This document shows positions 19,734-30,002 of a stretch of DNA of 46,839 bases, in pieces. The position numbers were made by a program, and so were the translations under genes. Under the pieces are notes generated by a model. The model did no database searches. It had not been told where the DNA came from and was given only the letters and a program-made list of their open reading frames with translations. Origin of the DNA: Guillardia theta CCMP2712 (taxonomy: Eukaryota; Cryptophyceae; Pyrenomonadales; Geminigeraceae); NCBI RefSeq assembly GCF_000315625.1, contig NW_005434515.1, positions 85,157 through 131,995 on the forward strand. The letters run 5' to 3'. How positions within the stretch are numbered: position 1 is the stretch's first letter; each line of letters starts with the position of its first letter.

Positions 19734-21141
19734 ATGCGTTCAGGAAGTGACGAGAGCAGCAGGAGAGCGTACACCTCGTCTCCTCTGTGCCTGCGGGGAG
19801 GCAACGACCATAGAGGCACATACTGCTCGAGATCGACGGACGCAGAGGCAGGAGGAGAGGAAGCAGAGTTTCGGAAACGAGAAGAGGAGATACAGCTTAA
19901 GATCCGAAGGCTGCAAGAGGAGGGGGGGGATGAAAGCGACGAAGAGCGTTGGGGGCAGGCAAAGGAAGAGCTCAAGCGAGCATCCATGGACGCGATAGAA
20001 ATGTACAGAGAACAGTTGGAATTTATCTTGAGGAGGATGAGAAGCGAGAAGCAGGAACGAGGGCTGTTCGTCCTCTTCGAGGGGCTGGACAGGTGCGGCA
20101 AAGGAACGCAGATAGAGAGACTGCTGGAGGGCTTGCAGGCAAGATCTCCTCTTCCTCCTGCCCCTCCCCTCTCCTTTCCTTTCCCCTTCCCCTTCCCCTC
20201 CTTCCCCTTCCTCTTTTCCATCCCCATCCCCATCTTCTTCCTCTTCCTCTTCCCCTCCCTCTCTGAGTCCAAGTGGCAGGAGCGGCAGGAGACCTTCGTT
20301 CCTCTTGGCTTTCCCAGGCGAGAGACGATCCTCGGCAAGTTCATCGACCATCATCTTCGAACCGCTTCTGCTCGCCTCGACATTCACCTCGTCCACCTTC
20401 TCTTCAGCGCCAACAGGTCTTCTCGCTCCCCTGCTCTCATCGCCGCCTCCTCGCTCTCATGAAAGGCTGCAGGTGGGAGGCAGCAGCAGAGATTCTCCGC
20501 AGCCTGCGAGAAGGGAGGCATGTGGTCGTCGACCGCTACTCCTTCTCAGGCCTCGCCTACAGTATCGCGCAGGGTCTCGGGCGTGACTGGTGGGTGCGGG
20601 CAAGAACGACCCCCTTCCCCTCCGCCAGGTGTTGGTTTGACCTACAGCAGGTGCTTCTCGTGGGAGGTTGGTCTGCCTGCTCCTGATGTCGTCTTCCTGC
20701 TCGACATCGACCCGAGCGCTGCTGCGCAGCGACCTGGTTACGGGAAGGTAGAGATATGGGAGGGGCAGGGCAGGAGAAGCGGAAGAGGCGATGGGGATGG
20801 AGCACGAGAGAGAGAAGAGATGATACAACTGATGTGGGTGCAGGAGAGGTACGAGAAGGTCGAACTCCAGCAGCGAGTTCGAAATGCCTTCCTTGAGGAG
20901 GCAGAGAAGGGGAAGGGGGCGAGCCGATGGATCATGCTGGATGCGTCGCTACCGAGTGAAGAGACGGCGAAGCAGGTCAATGCACGAGAGGAAGGGAGAG
21001 GCGGATGTGAAGGTGCAGGAGGAGGGTGAAGGAGGGGAGGGAGGGGGAGGGCGATTACTGAAAATTGCAAAGGTGATGGAAATTTTCCTCCGAGAGAAAG
21101 CTAAGGCAACGGGCGATCAGATTAAATTTATTGGCACCTGA
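19734..21141 (+). CDS. Thymidylate kinase (dTMP kinase) with N-terminal extension
   Basis: The enzyme phosphorylates dTMP to dTDP in DNA precursor synthesis. Six exons join in frame: 19734-20138, 20274-20416, 20473-20589, 20651-20747, 20844-20975 and 21073-21141 (963 nt, 320 residues). Motifs appear in family order: P-loop FEGLDRCGKGTQ (residues 115-126), GFPRRETILGKFIDHHL, HLVHLLFSANRWEAAAEI, VVVDRYSFSGLAYS (DR motif), DWCFSWEVGLPAPDVVFLLD and ERYEKVELQQRVRNAF. The kinase core has the usual length (about 210 residues). The extra roughly 108 N-terminal residues are Glu/Arg-rich and partly helical; the start at 19734 is the first in-frame ATG on that exon, and an additional upstream exon is possible (an ATG with a nearby GTAAAG donor lies at 19707). 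The first intron (20139-20273) is a GC-AG intron made almost wholly of pyrimidines. Confidence 0.88.
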
Positions 21142-21215
21142 CACAAGACAGAAAGCAGACGATGCGTCCCTCTCCCTCCCCTCCCTTGCTCTTTCCAACC
21201 CTCGCTTGTGTCATC

Positions 21216-22224
21216 CTAGAGGTCTCTTGCTGAGGCTCGCTTGGCAGTCAGAGCCGTCGGGTTGAAGACGAAGGAGGAAGAGGATGGTCGCCAGCCTACC
21301 TCAGCAAGGTAGAGGGCGCGCTGCTCCTCAAGCCCTCCCGCCCTCCATGGTCGCCTCCTCTCCTCCTCTAGAAGGATTTTCACATGATCCTCATCGCGAT
21401 CGAGCAGCAAATAGGAGAGAGTGCAGGTGCGAGGAAGCAAGCGTTCGATGATGAGGATGGAGACAGCGCCTGCGCTCAACTCACTTCTGCTCCTCCTCCT
21501 CTATCTCGTCATCATCCTCTTCCACCTCTGCTGTCTGTTCTCGTGCCACCTCGTCTGGATTCACCGACTTACCAGCCATAGACTTCGACTCTTGGACGAG
21601 ATGAACGGCAGAGACGGCGAGAGCTGCCATGAAGCCTTCCAGTCGCAGTTTCGCTTCCATGGTCGAAGGGGAGGAGGGGAAGGAGGAAGAGGAGGGGAAG
21701 GAGGAAGAGGTTGGGGTAGAGGACGGGGTCTCCAATTCTCTTGCAGCCTGGCATGTGCGTAGGAAAAGAGAGTCGAGCAAGGACAAGGAGACCTCGGTGG
21801 GTATCGCCCCGCAGTCGCTCATCAGTTTTCCTGCCACGTCATCATGTTTGTACATTCGCAGCTTGTGCTACCGAACTGCTGCATGCTCATGGCCGGCCTG
21901 CTGACTTCTTCCTCCTGCCTCGTCCTCCTCTCGCTCCCCGCCAGACTGTAGTAAGCGTGCAGCCTTGCCTGCCGAAACCTCATGAGGGATGCGGAGGAGA
22001 AGCTGAGGGGGAGAAGAACGAAGCAAGACGCGGTTGGAGCAAGAGAAAGAAGAGAAAGCAAGTAACCAGGTGATGAGCATATCGAGAAAAAAGTGCTTGA
22101 ATCCTCTCCGCCATGTCCGTCGCAGGTTTGAGGAGGAACAAGAGGAATCGGCGCAAGAGAAGCGCGTCCGGCGACTAGGATGACTTTGATAAGCATATGC
22201 AACAGATAAAGCTAGGAAAAGCAA
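21216..22224 (-). CDS. Unknown protein with signal peptide, possibly plastid-targeted
   Basis: A minus-strand multi-exon gene starting MLFLALSVAYAYQSHPSRRT at 22224. The first 12 residues look like a signal peptide with a likely cut after AYA. They are followed by a Ser/Arg-rich, acid-poor stretch (SHPSRRTRFSCADSSCSSSN), the layout of a bipartite presequence for a secondary plastid, here with Tyr rather than the usual Phe at +1. Later exons include HDDVAGKLMSDCGAIPTEVS and AKLRLEGFMAALAVSAVHLV (21855-21481) and a last exon with SYLLLDRDEDHVKILLEEE, ending at 21216. An acidic DDDEIEEEEQ stretch precedes the last exon. I recognise no family. Joins are not fully resolved; introns near 22060-21960 and 21880 are needed to keep frame. 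Targeting is inference. Confidence 0.45.
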
Positions 22225-22235
22225 TGAGACGAAGA

Positions 22236-22286
22236 AGGGAAGGGAAGGGAAGGGAAGGGAAGGGAAGGGAAGGGAAGGGAAGGGAA
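22236..22286. repeat. Pentamer repeat (GGGAA)n
   Basis: About ten tandem GGGAA units just upstream of the minus-strand gene starting at 22224, between it and the 3' end of the next minus-strand gene (22399). Confidence 0.95.
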
Positions 22287-22398
22287 GGTGAGCGGAAGAA
22301 GGGATGAAAGGAGTCGATATTATTCACCGAGCTATAGTAGACTGTGAGAGGTTTCTGCTTGTCTGCTCTGCGTCAGACAAGTCCGAGTGATTTTCCTC

Positions 22399-23320
22399 TC
22401 AACCTCGGCAGGAGTGACACTCAAGTCTCCATCGCTTCATCTGCTCCACAATCTCTAGCCGAGCAAGCCCCTGCGAGAGTGAGAGCATGAGGGAGGAGGA
22501 GCAGAGCACTGCTTGGGTCACCTCTCGATGCTTCGCTTGGACCTGCTTCATTGCCTCTGCTTGGTTTGTCTCTTCCATCTCCTCCTCCATGATTAAGAAT
22601 CTCCTGCCTCCCACATCATACTCTCCTCCCCCCTCCTTTACTCTTGCCTTCGAATCTCATCCAGCTGGTCGTCACTTGCAGCAGCTCTCAAACGATCTGC
22701 CAGACGTGCTTCTTTCTTCATCACCGAGTCCTTCACTTCCCGTTGCCTCTCTTCATACTCTCCTTGCAGAGACCGACGTGTCTCCTCCATCTTCGCTGTC
22801 TCTATCTGTGTCTATCAATCCTTTAGCCTGCCACCTGCTCCCCACGACTGAATCACCTCCTGTATCTTTTTCTCGTACTCGCTCACTGCCGCCCGCAGCT
22901 CCTGCATCTGCTGCTTCCTCCTCGCCTTCACCGTCTTCTCACACCCTGAGAACTTACAGCCCATCTCCTCCTCACCTCCTCGCTCTTGCGTTGCTGTCGC
23001 AACTTGTCTCCTCGTTCTCTCACGCTCGTCAAGGCGCTGACGAGCTTGAGTTCTCTGCCGGCACGTTGGGATCGAAAGTCTCTGGAGAGCAGGAAACCTT
23101 AACTTGTATCGCTCATGCACCTCCCGTAGGTCACACACTCTCCTAACAGCGCCAAGAATATAAGACGGACAGAATGGAGATGAAGATGGAGATCAAGATT
23201 CAACCCGCGTTCTTCCACTTGAAGCTCGTAGAGTTTGTTCGCCTCCTCACGAGCATCTGCAAGCTAATCGGATGATCAGACCTCGCAAGGAGGGAGAGGA
23301 GGATCTAGACAGTGAGGGGA

Positions 23321-23360
<40 letters not shown>

Positions 23361-23925
23361 GCAGGAGGAGGAGAAGGAGGAGAAAGGAGAGGAAAAGGAT
23401 AATGCTGGTGGTGCTGCTGATCATGATGATTATGAAATGATAGATGGTTTGTTCAAGAAGGATACTGGCAGGAAGGCAGTACAGCTTCTTCCTGCAATCT
23501 TATAGAGAAGTCGAGATCCTCGACGTCTTTGTTCAGCTTCAGTAGCAGCGTGAGTAGAGAGGAATTGCTGGCACTTGGTACCTGCTGGTTCGAAGCCTCC
23601 ACCGCTTCGATGTCCAGACTCCTGTGCCACATTCAGTCAGTTCCCCTGTATCTCCCATCCTCCACGCTGTCTTCCTACAGAAAACCTCATGTCGTCTCGT
23701 CTACTGCCATTTCTTGTCCTCTCTTCTCGAGTCCCCTGTTACCTTGCCTCCAAACTCTAGCCTCTCAACTCTTTCTCCTCCTTCTCTCTTCCTCTCATCT
23801 TACATCTTCTCTCTTCCTCTCATCTTACATCTTCTCTCTTCCTCTCATCTTACATCTTCTCTCCTCCTCTCATCTTACATCTTCTCGCTCTTCTCCTTCA
23901 GCTCTGCCGCAGCCATCGCGAACAT
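22399..23925 (-). CDS. Coiled-coil protein of unknown family
   Basis: A minus-strand gene beginning MFAMAAAELKEKSEKMSLD. Exon 1 (23925-23879) ends at GAAGAT before GTAAGATG and joins in frame to an exon near 23620 (SLDIEAVEASNQQ), then to LNKDVEDLDFSIRLQ, an exon with REEANKLYELQVEER, then RVCDLREVHERYK, RTQARQRLDERERTRRQ, QQMQELRAAVSEYEKKIQEV, SLQGEYEERQREVKDSVM and AEAMKQVQAKHREVTQAV, ending at TGA 22399-22401. Almost all of it is heptad-rich and charged, so it is a coiled coil throughout. Small exons (40-100 nt) are separated by short introns. The intron after the DQLDEIRR segment has a GC donor (AAG before GCAAGAGT). A ciliary or cytoskeletal role is plausible but not shown. The 5' exon includes tandemly repeated donor sites (see findings). 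Confidence 0.55.
23321..23360. repeat. Trinucleotide repeat (GAT)n
   Basis: About 13 tandem GAT/ATG units followed by purine-rich GAGGAGGAG. On the minus strand it lies in an intron of the coiled-coil gene. A plus-strand frame reads it as poly-Asp (near 23272-23505), but no plus-strand gene context supports that. Confidence 0.9.
23796..23895 (-). repeat. Four tandem 25-bp units that duplicate a 5' splice site
   Basis: Units at 23796-23820, 23821-23845, 23846-23870 and 23871-23895 (the last diverging at its distal end). Read on the minus strand each contains AGAAGATGTAAGATGAG, the same sequence as the exon-1 donor of the coiled-coil gene starting at 23925. The copy nearest the start codon is the presumed functional donor; the others lie inside intron 1. 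Confidence 0.85.
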
Positions 23926-23959
23926 GACAAGTAGCGGCCCGGAAACTTTGAACGGAAGG

Positions 23960-24092
23960 GTGTAACATTGGGGAAGTGAGGGGGTGGGGGTAGTGATTGC
24001 GACCCTTGCAAGTTTGCGATGCAGTTCACGGTTGCAAGTCCGGGAGTCAGACAGCGAGGATGGAGGGAGGGAGGGAGGGAGGGAGGGAGGAG
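23960..24092. promoter_or_regulatory. G-rich promoter-like motif and (GGGA)n tract between divergent genes
   Basis: A block GGGGGTGGGGGTAGTG (about 23980) lies just upstream of the minus-strand coiled-coil gene (23925) and about 400 bp upstream of the plus-strand acyl-CoA oxidase gene (24382). It matches the motif class at other first exons. A GGAG tetranucleotide tract (24062-24091) follows. The rest up to 24380 holds no recognisable feature. Confidence 0.45.
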
Positions 24093-24381
24093 TAGAAACA
24101 AGATTTATGAATGTTTGAGATCGCTGTCCTAACGTCGATCAAGAGGAGCGAGAGGAGGATGGAGGCAGGAGTGAAGTGATAGGTGCTGAAGGAGAGATAT
24201 GAGCATCGAAAAAGAGACTCGAAAGTTGACGGGGAGTAAGTGAGGAGTTGAAGGAATTCGGAGAGGAAACGAATATAGGGGATCACATGTATGGATTACC
24301 GCAATTTTAAGAGGCTACGATGATAACAAGAGAACCCTGGTGTGTGCAGCTCTCTTGCAGGAGCTGAGTTTGTGTTGCAGC

Positions 24382-26234
24382 ATGTTCAAAGTTCGTTCGA
24401 ATGCTTCAAGAGTTGTTCTTCTTCGTGGCTTTTCTAGTCAAGTCGTCTTAACGTCAAGGCCTCAATCATGCTTCGCCCGCAGGTCCTTCTCCAGCTCATC
24501 CGAGCGTGATCGAATCTCGCAGCTGTCGATCGATGAATGGGCAGAAGAATTCAAGAGAGCAACGGTTGGACTAGCGAGCATGGACATCCAGACGGTAAGA
24601 GCGTCTCTCCTCGCTGCCGTGAGAGTTGCTGCAGATCTCGTACCAAGAGTCTGCTCAGCGGATGCGCGACCTTCTCAAGACGGGCCTGCTGAGAAACACT
24701 GACCTCAACAAGCGTCCTGATCGCTTCTTCTTGGCTCACCGCCTGCTCGCTCAACACGCCCCGAAGCTTGGACCGGGCTTCTGGATCCGATTCACCGTTC
24801 ACTACAACTTGTGTGCGGGAACTGTTCTTGGATTGGGCAACGAGGAGCAGATCAAAGAGTTGGACGAGTGGCAGGAGAAGGGACTGCTCGGCTGCTTCAG
24901 CCTCACGGAGAAACTGGCAGGAGTGAACTCAGGGCTGGTTGTCAACACTCAAGCCCACTGGGACTCGAGGACCCAGACCTTCAACTTGACGTCACCGTCG
25001 CATGGCGCCGCTAAGAATTGGATCTCGCAAGGTCTGGTGGCGGACAGGACGGTGGTGGTAGCGGATCTGATGATCGAGGGCAAGCCTCACGGCCCTCACG
25101 CCTTCGTCGTCAACCTCCGTGACAACGGCCAGGTCCTGCCTGGTGTGCTGTTGACCGACATGGGACGAAAACCGTCGGCAACGGTTGAGTCTGAGGGGTT
25201 GGCGTGACTGTGCTGACGCCTCTCTGCGCAGATCTTGACAATGCCTCCATCGCCTTCTCCAACGTGAAGCTCCCCAAGAGCGCGCTGCTCAACCGGTTCG
25301 CCGACATCGAGGGCGACAAGTACGTTCAGAAAGTGGAGGGGATGCCAGTGTTCCACATGATCGGTCAGAGGCTTTTCACCGGACGAGTTGCTGTGGCTCA
25401 GGCTGCTCTGGAGTTCCGGAAGAGTCTTTTCGACATGACAAAGTCCTACGCTGACTCCAAGAAGTGCTGGTCGCCGACGGGCGAGCTCTCGCTGTCAAGC
25501 ATCCCGCAGCTGAAAGACATCTTCATCGAAAACCGCAAGAGCCTCGACACCCTCGAAGCCTTCGTGGGCAAGTGCGAGAAGCAGCTCTCTGACTGCCTCA
25601 CCTCCGGCTCCCTGCCTAGCCTGCAGCTGGTTAACGCGATCGCGGTCGCCAAGGTGAGCTGAAGTTGTGCTGAGCATGTGGGTGATGAAGGCCGAGAAGG
25701 TGAAGGCAGTAGAAGACAGCATCGACTTCTGCCACAGACTGCAAAACGACGTGGGAAGTTACGCGCTCATGGCCGGGACAGGATTCGAGCAGAAAGATTT
25801 CTTGACCTGTTGCAAGTTCGCCGAGGGTGACAGTCGAATTTTGATGCAGAAGATGTCCCGAGACAAGATCAAGGTGATGCCTCCTTCTCCCAACCCCCCC
25901 CTCGCCTTCATCTCCTCCTCCTCTCCTCTCCCCGGCGTGCATTTCCTCGCTCGAGTGACTTCTAATCTTCGTTCAGCAATACGAGAAGAAGCCTCCCACA
26001 CCCGAGCAGATTCAGGCGGACGAAGAGGCAAAAGTTGCTGCCAGCTTGCTTGAACGTCTTGCAGCAGACGCCAAGGCAACCGGAAACAAGCAGGAAGCGT
26101 GGGACAAGAACTGGAAGCTCGTCTATGCGCTGGTGAGTCACCAGCCTCATGATCTCTTGTTGCTGATTGAGGGTTGGGACCAGGCTGACGTCATCATGAA
26201 CAAGACCATGGAGTCCTACATGTCTCGCTCGTAA
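24382..26234 (+). CDS. Acyl-CoA oxidase/dehydrogenase family enzyme, probably mitochondrial
   Basis: FAD-dependent first step of fatty-acyl-CoA beta-oxidation. Exons: 24382-24594, 24635-25183, 25232-25653, 25700-25873, 25977-26132 and 26184-26234. The first exon starts MFKVRSNASRVVLLRGFSSQ and contains RRSFSSSS, a typical mitochondrial presequence. Family features: HYNLCAGTVLGLGNEEQIKE, GCFSLTEKLAGVNSG (the TE...G motif of the acyl-CoA site), NWISQGLVADRTVVVADLMI, DNASIAFSNVKLPKSALLNR, AVEDSIDFCHRLQNDVGSYA and KFAEGDSRILMQKMSRDK. These resemble the acyl-CoA oxidase branch more than classical dehydrogenases. The C-terminus is SYMSRS, not a canonical peroxisomal SKL-type signal. One problem: the 25183/25232 junction is out of frame by one base with canonical splice sites, although the protein is plainly homologous on both sides. 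All other junctions close in frame. Confidence 0.85.
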
Positions 26235-26292
26235 TCGCCTAAAGTTGATTAATAACTTTAATCGCCTGTCCTCCAAGAGTCGGTCAGTGACG

Positions 26293-28388
26293 TCAAACAG
26301 CTTGACTCGACCTCGTCATCTCATCGGCTTTCTTCTGTTCCCGGAAGAATCTGAGCACAAACAGTGAGAGAGGGCGGGAGAAACAAGTTGACTGACTTCT
26401 GTCGAGCACATCCAGCTCAGACATCATGCGATCAAGCGTGTCGTTGGTCTGCTGTCGTTGTGAACTTCTTGCGGTCCTTTCATCATGCGCTGTTCTCTCC
26501 TCCTCCTCCTCTTCCTCCTCCCCCTCGTCGATGAAGTCATCATCGTCATCCTCGAACTCATCGTCGAAGTCTTCCTGCGACTCTCTCAGGCTCGCGTCCT
26601 CGTCGAAATCATCGAATTGTGAGTCCTCGTCCGACGCTTGCGATGATCTTGACTTGCGCGCTTTGAAGCCTCTCGCTACTTGTGCTGGTTGCATCCTAGC
26701 GGCGATCTCTTGCAGCACCATGGCGCTTACCTGCAGCAGAAGGTGAAGGACACAGGAGGCTAAAGGAGAAGAGGAGGAGGAAGAGTCACCTCCTGCTTGA
26801 TGTCGTGCATGTCCAACAACTTGCTGATGTCGGACTGAAGGTGCGCGATCTGCCATGTGTGAGCCGAGGGAAGGAAGAGCAGCTGAAGAACCTTGTGCGC
26901 CGAGTCTCGGTGCTTGGAGAAGATAGTGGAGGAAGAGACGTTGGAGCTCGAGTCCAGCGACTCGTTGCCTGACAACCTGGCCCGTGCTATGTCATGTTTG
27001 TGTGACCTGGAAACGAGCTGAGCTAGGATGACAGTAACCGATAGAGGTCTCACTTCTCATAGCTCATGATCTTCTTGGCGGCCTTTGACTTGGACGGATC
27101 GTCAGCGGTCGTGAATGCATGGATGTGTCGGAAAATCTGCCGAGGCATTATGCATCTTCAAAGAGGCGGTGGAGGCAACAAACACCTTCTTGAGGTCCTT
27201 GCGGGCTCTTGAAAGCTCTAGCTCCAGCAGATTCAAGTTGGACTCCGTCAGGTTCCTCTGGCTCGTTCTCGATAGCTTCGATCCTTCGATGTGGTCGATC
27301 AGCCGCTGCAGGAGGGCGAAGGAAGCTTCGCGATCGTCCATGCAGTGCTCAAGGAGGAACAGGTAGGAGCAGAGCACCGACGTGTTGCTCATGTCAGCTG
27401 CCAGCGCCTGCTCGTACTTCTCGCTTGCCGCCTCGTACTGACCTCTAGCCTGCAGGGCAACAGCCTGATGGTAGAAGTGCTGGTTCTGACTCTGAAGCTC
27501 CTGCGTGCGACGCTTGAAGACTTTGTACGTCTTGTCGAAGCGCTTGCCTGCCTCCAAGGACATGAAGAGCCCGGCCGTCACGAAGCGGTTCAAGCTTCGC
27601 TCTCGCTTGAGGTCAAAGAGCGCATTCTGAAGGTTCTCCTCTAGCTGCTTCATCCTTCCTAGAGTCATGCCCTTCGCCTTTTCCAGCGCTTCTTTCTGTC
27701 GCTCTAGGTCCTCCACTGATTGGTAGAGGCGATTGGCTTCATCTCTGTAGAACAGTCCGTTCTCAAGAGCTTTCTGAGTCTCAATCGCTCGGTCTTTCTC
27801 ATGCTCGAGCTCTGCATCCCTTAGCGTCCTGAGCTCTTCTAATTGGTTGTATGCTCTGTCAAGCTCCTCCTTAGTCTCCTGCAGCTCCGCTCTTATGTTC
27901 TGCCTCGAATACTCTTCAACAGACGTGCTGGTTCTCATCTGTCCCCGGAGACGCTCGCACTCTTCCTCAAGCATCATAACTTTCTGGTTCGAGTTCGCCA
28001 GCAACTGAAATAAAGTGTGAGAGAAAATGATCAACGCGCAAGTCCCTCGTCCCCTCGTCCCCTCGTCCCCACCCCCATCCAACCGATGAGCCATACCAGT
28101 ACGCACCTGTCCATTTACTTCGTATGATTGTTGAAGTGCATCGTAAGCTTCTTTCAGAGCTCTTCTCTCTGCTTCTGTGTACGTCCTCTCTTGCCTCTCC
28201 GTCGCCAAATCCTCCCTGAGCTTCCTAGCGGTCCGTTCTGCTGCCGTCACTTGGCTTTTCAGTCTCTCTACCTCCATCTTCAACCTATCAGGTTCTTTGC
28301 TGTACAGCTGGTCTGTCTCCTCCATGATCCCTCCTCCTCCCCCTCCTCCCGGCCCTCCTCCTTCACTCTGCCAGCCGCTGCCCTCCAT
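26293..28388 (-). CDS. Coiled-coil protein with TPR-like segment and acidic C-terminal region
   Basis: A minus-strand gene. N-terminal exon: Gly-rich, then METDQLYS-like coiled coil (EVERLKSQVTAAERTARKLR). After an intron near 28125-28005 a long exon (about 28000-27120) continues the coiled coil and includes a TPR-like helix pair, HFYHQAVALQARGQYEAASE. Smaller exons follow: DDPSKSKAAKKIMSYEK, HKHDIARARLSGNESLDSS, then an exon with a strongly acidic Asp/Glu run (about 26600-26500) and REQKKADEMTRSSQAV before the stop at 26293. The start is uncertain: ATGs at 28457, 28388 and 28325 are in frame; I use 28388, but 28325, after the poly-Gly run, is equally reasonable. No family recognised. Coiled coil plus TPR suggests a scaffold. 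It converges on the acyl-CoA oxidase gene with only about 60 bp between the stops. Confidence 0.6.
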
Positions 28389-28469
28389 AGCGCCGGTCCT
28401 CGAGGACAAGGACCGGGTCCCCAGAGACGGACTTGAAAGTTTGACAGCCGCTGTCAACCTCTCAGTAGT

Positions 28470-28625
28470 CTCAGTGCATTGTCCGGGCCCCGGTTTCCAG
28501 TTTGCCGGCTACCGGCCCGCAATGTTCGTTCACTGCTCGGAAGAGCCTGCGAGCGGCCCGGCCGGAGCCTCCGGGGACCGTGACCGTGAAGGAAGGAGTC
28601 AATGGGAAGGCAACGCTTCCTGAAA
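28470..28625. other. GC-rich block upstream of the coiled-coil/TPR gene
   Basis: A short GC-rich stretch with GGGCCCCGG and CGGCCCGGCCGG words, resembling the blocks at 7862-8215 and 18480-18860. It lies 5' of the minus-strand gene. No coding or RNA signature is seen. Confidence 0.35.
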
Positions 28626-30002
28626 CATTGACAATTCTGTCCGACCACTTGCGTCATCGTCACCCGAGTTTCGGGTGTTGATCTGCGAAAAACCGTCATT
28701 TCAGAGATTTATGTCATCATCGTCACCATGATGATTTTGACTAAAACATTTTGGTACAATCTTTGTCATGGACCCTTGTGGTATCGTGATAACCCAACCT
28801 CAGCCGACGTAAGGGATTGAAGTCGGAGACTACCCCCACCCCTCATTTTACCTGCAAGTTTGTACCAGCACGGCTAGGCGATGTCACATTGCGTTTACCC
28901 AACCCACGGAAAAATAAAATTATACTTGAGAGGATCTATTGCGAATCAGTACAAAATAAATTATATATTAATTTCATGGTACAATCTGATGCGGCCGAGC
29001 TACCTTGGCAATAGACACTTCTCAAATAAATATTTTAATATTTTAAATTTAGAATAATTTTTGAAAGTTAGCCCACCCTTACTACACGTTTGCGGTCATG
29101 ATCACCCACCCCATACAAACCCCAAACCTACCCCTACCTTGATCGATCACATCGGACATTCGTACCCCACCCCCAATTTGAAAAACGTTTCGTACCGCAC
29201 CCTTTGCACCAGGGCTGGAATTGTACCCTACCCCACGATTTCATCAGTTTTCGGACATCAACCTTATCATTGTGGCTTTCGTTGAATTTACTAAGTTTCT
29301 TGCTATGGATTATTCCTTCTTAGATATACATCATATTCCTTTTACTTGTGAAAGTCAACGGGGTGGGTACCAGCAGCCAATGTCTTTTTATACTGCCACC
29401 CTGAGTTAAACACCCTACCCAACCTTTGATATGATAGTGACATGACCCACCCACCTACCTACTATGCCTACCCACCCTATTCCCCTGCACATACCCATAC
29501 CCAACACTGCGGCTTCATACCTGCTTCAGAGCTCATTTACCTCCCGTTCCCTCAGAAGAGGCAAGAGCTATCAAGAGGGATAACCTGGCAGCCATGCAGA
29601 CAAGTAACAGGAGGAAGATGACGATAATCATGTCCCCTACTTGTCCCTTCCCCACCACCCCCCGCACCTGAACTTAACATGTCAAAATAGAGTTGAGGAA
29701 AACAAAAATCTAGACGTTGGACAAGTGACGATCAATCTGATCATTTGTGAGCCATTCGCCGGCATGAAAGTTGATGTCTTTCACGAATTGATCTAGGGTC
29801 TGCCAGTTGTATTAATTTCCAGGCGTTGTAAAAGAATTTCTTCTTGTCACCTTGTTGTAAAAGTATCCATGCAATTGCATCTCCTCCCGTAGTAGAGGAT
29901 CAGGCTGAAAGCAAACGCTGAGGCGCATATTCTTCATGCAGATACAATACCGTGGAAAGTTCTCCTCCTCTGAATTTAGAGGCCCTTGCCAAGGAAACTC
30001 CC
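28626..30002. other. AT-richer intergenic region with many CCCACCC/CCTACCC motifs
   Basis: No convincing gene is visible; open frames are short and not protein-like. From 28828 to about 29510 the plus strand carries more than ten copies of C-rich motifs such as CTACCCCCACCCCTC, CACCCACCCC, CCTACCCCTACC, CCCACCCCCAA, CCTACCCCACG and CCCACCCACCTACC. These are complements of the G-rich promoter motif near other first exons. The block lies upstream of the minus-strand gene starting at 28388, but several copies are more than 700 bp away, so an unseen transcript start or a degenerate motif array is possible. The rest, to 30000, holds nothing recognisable. Confidence 0.4.

Noticed and set aside
23272-23505. 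Plus-strand acidic poly-Asp frame
   Set aside because: It is generated by the GAT repeat, which lies in an intron of the minus-strand coiled-coil gene.
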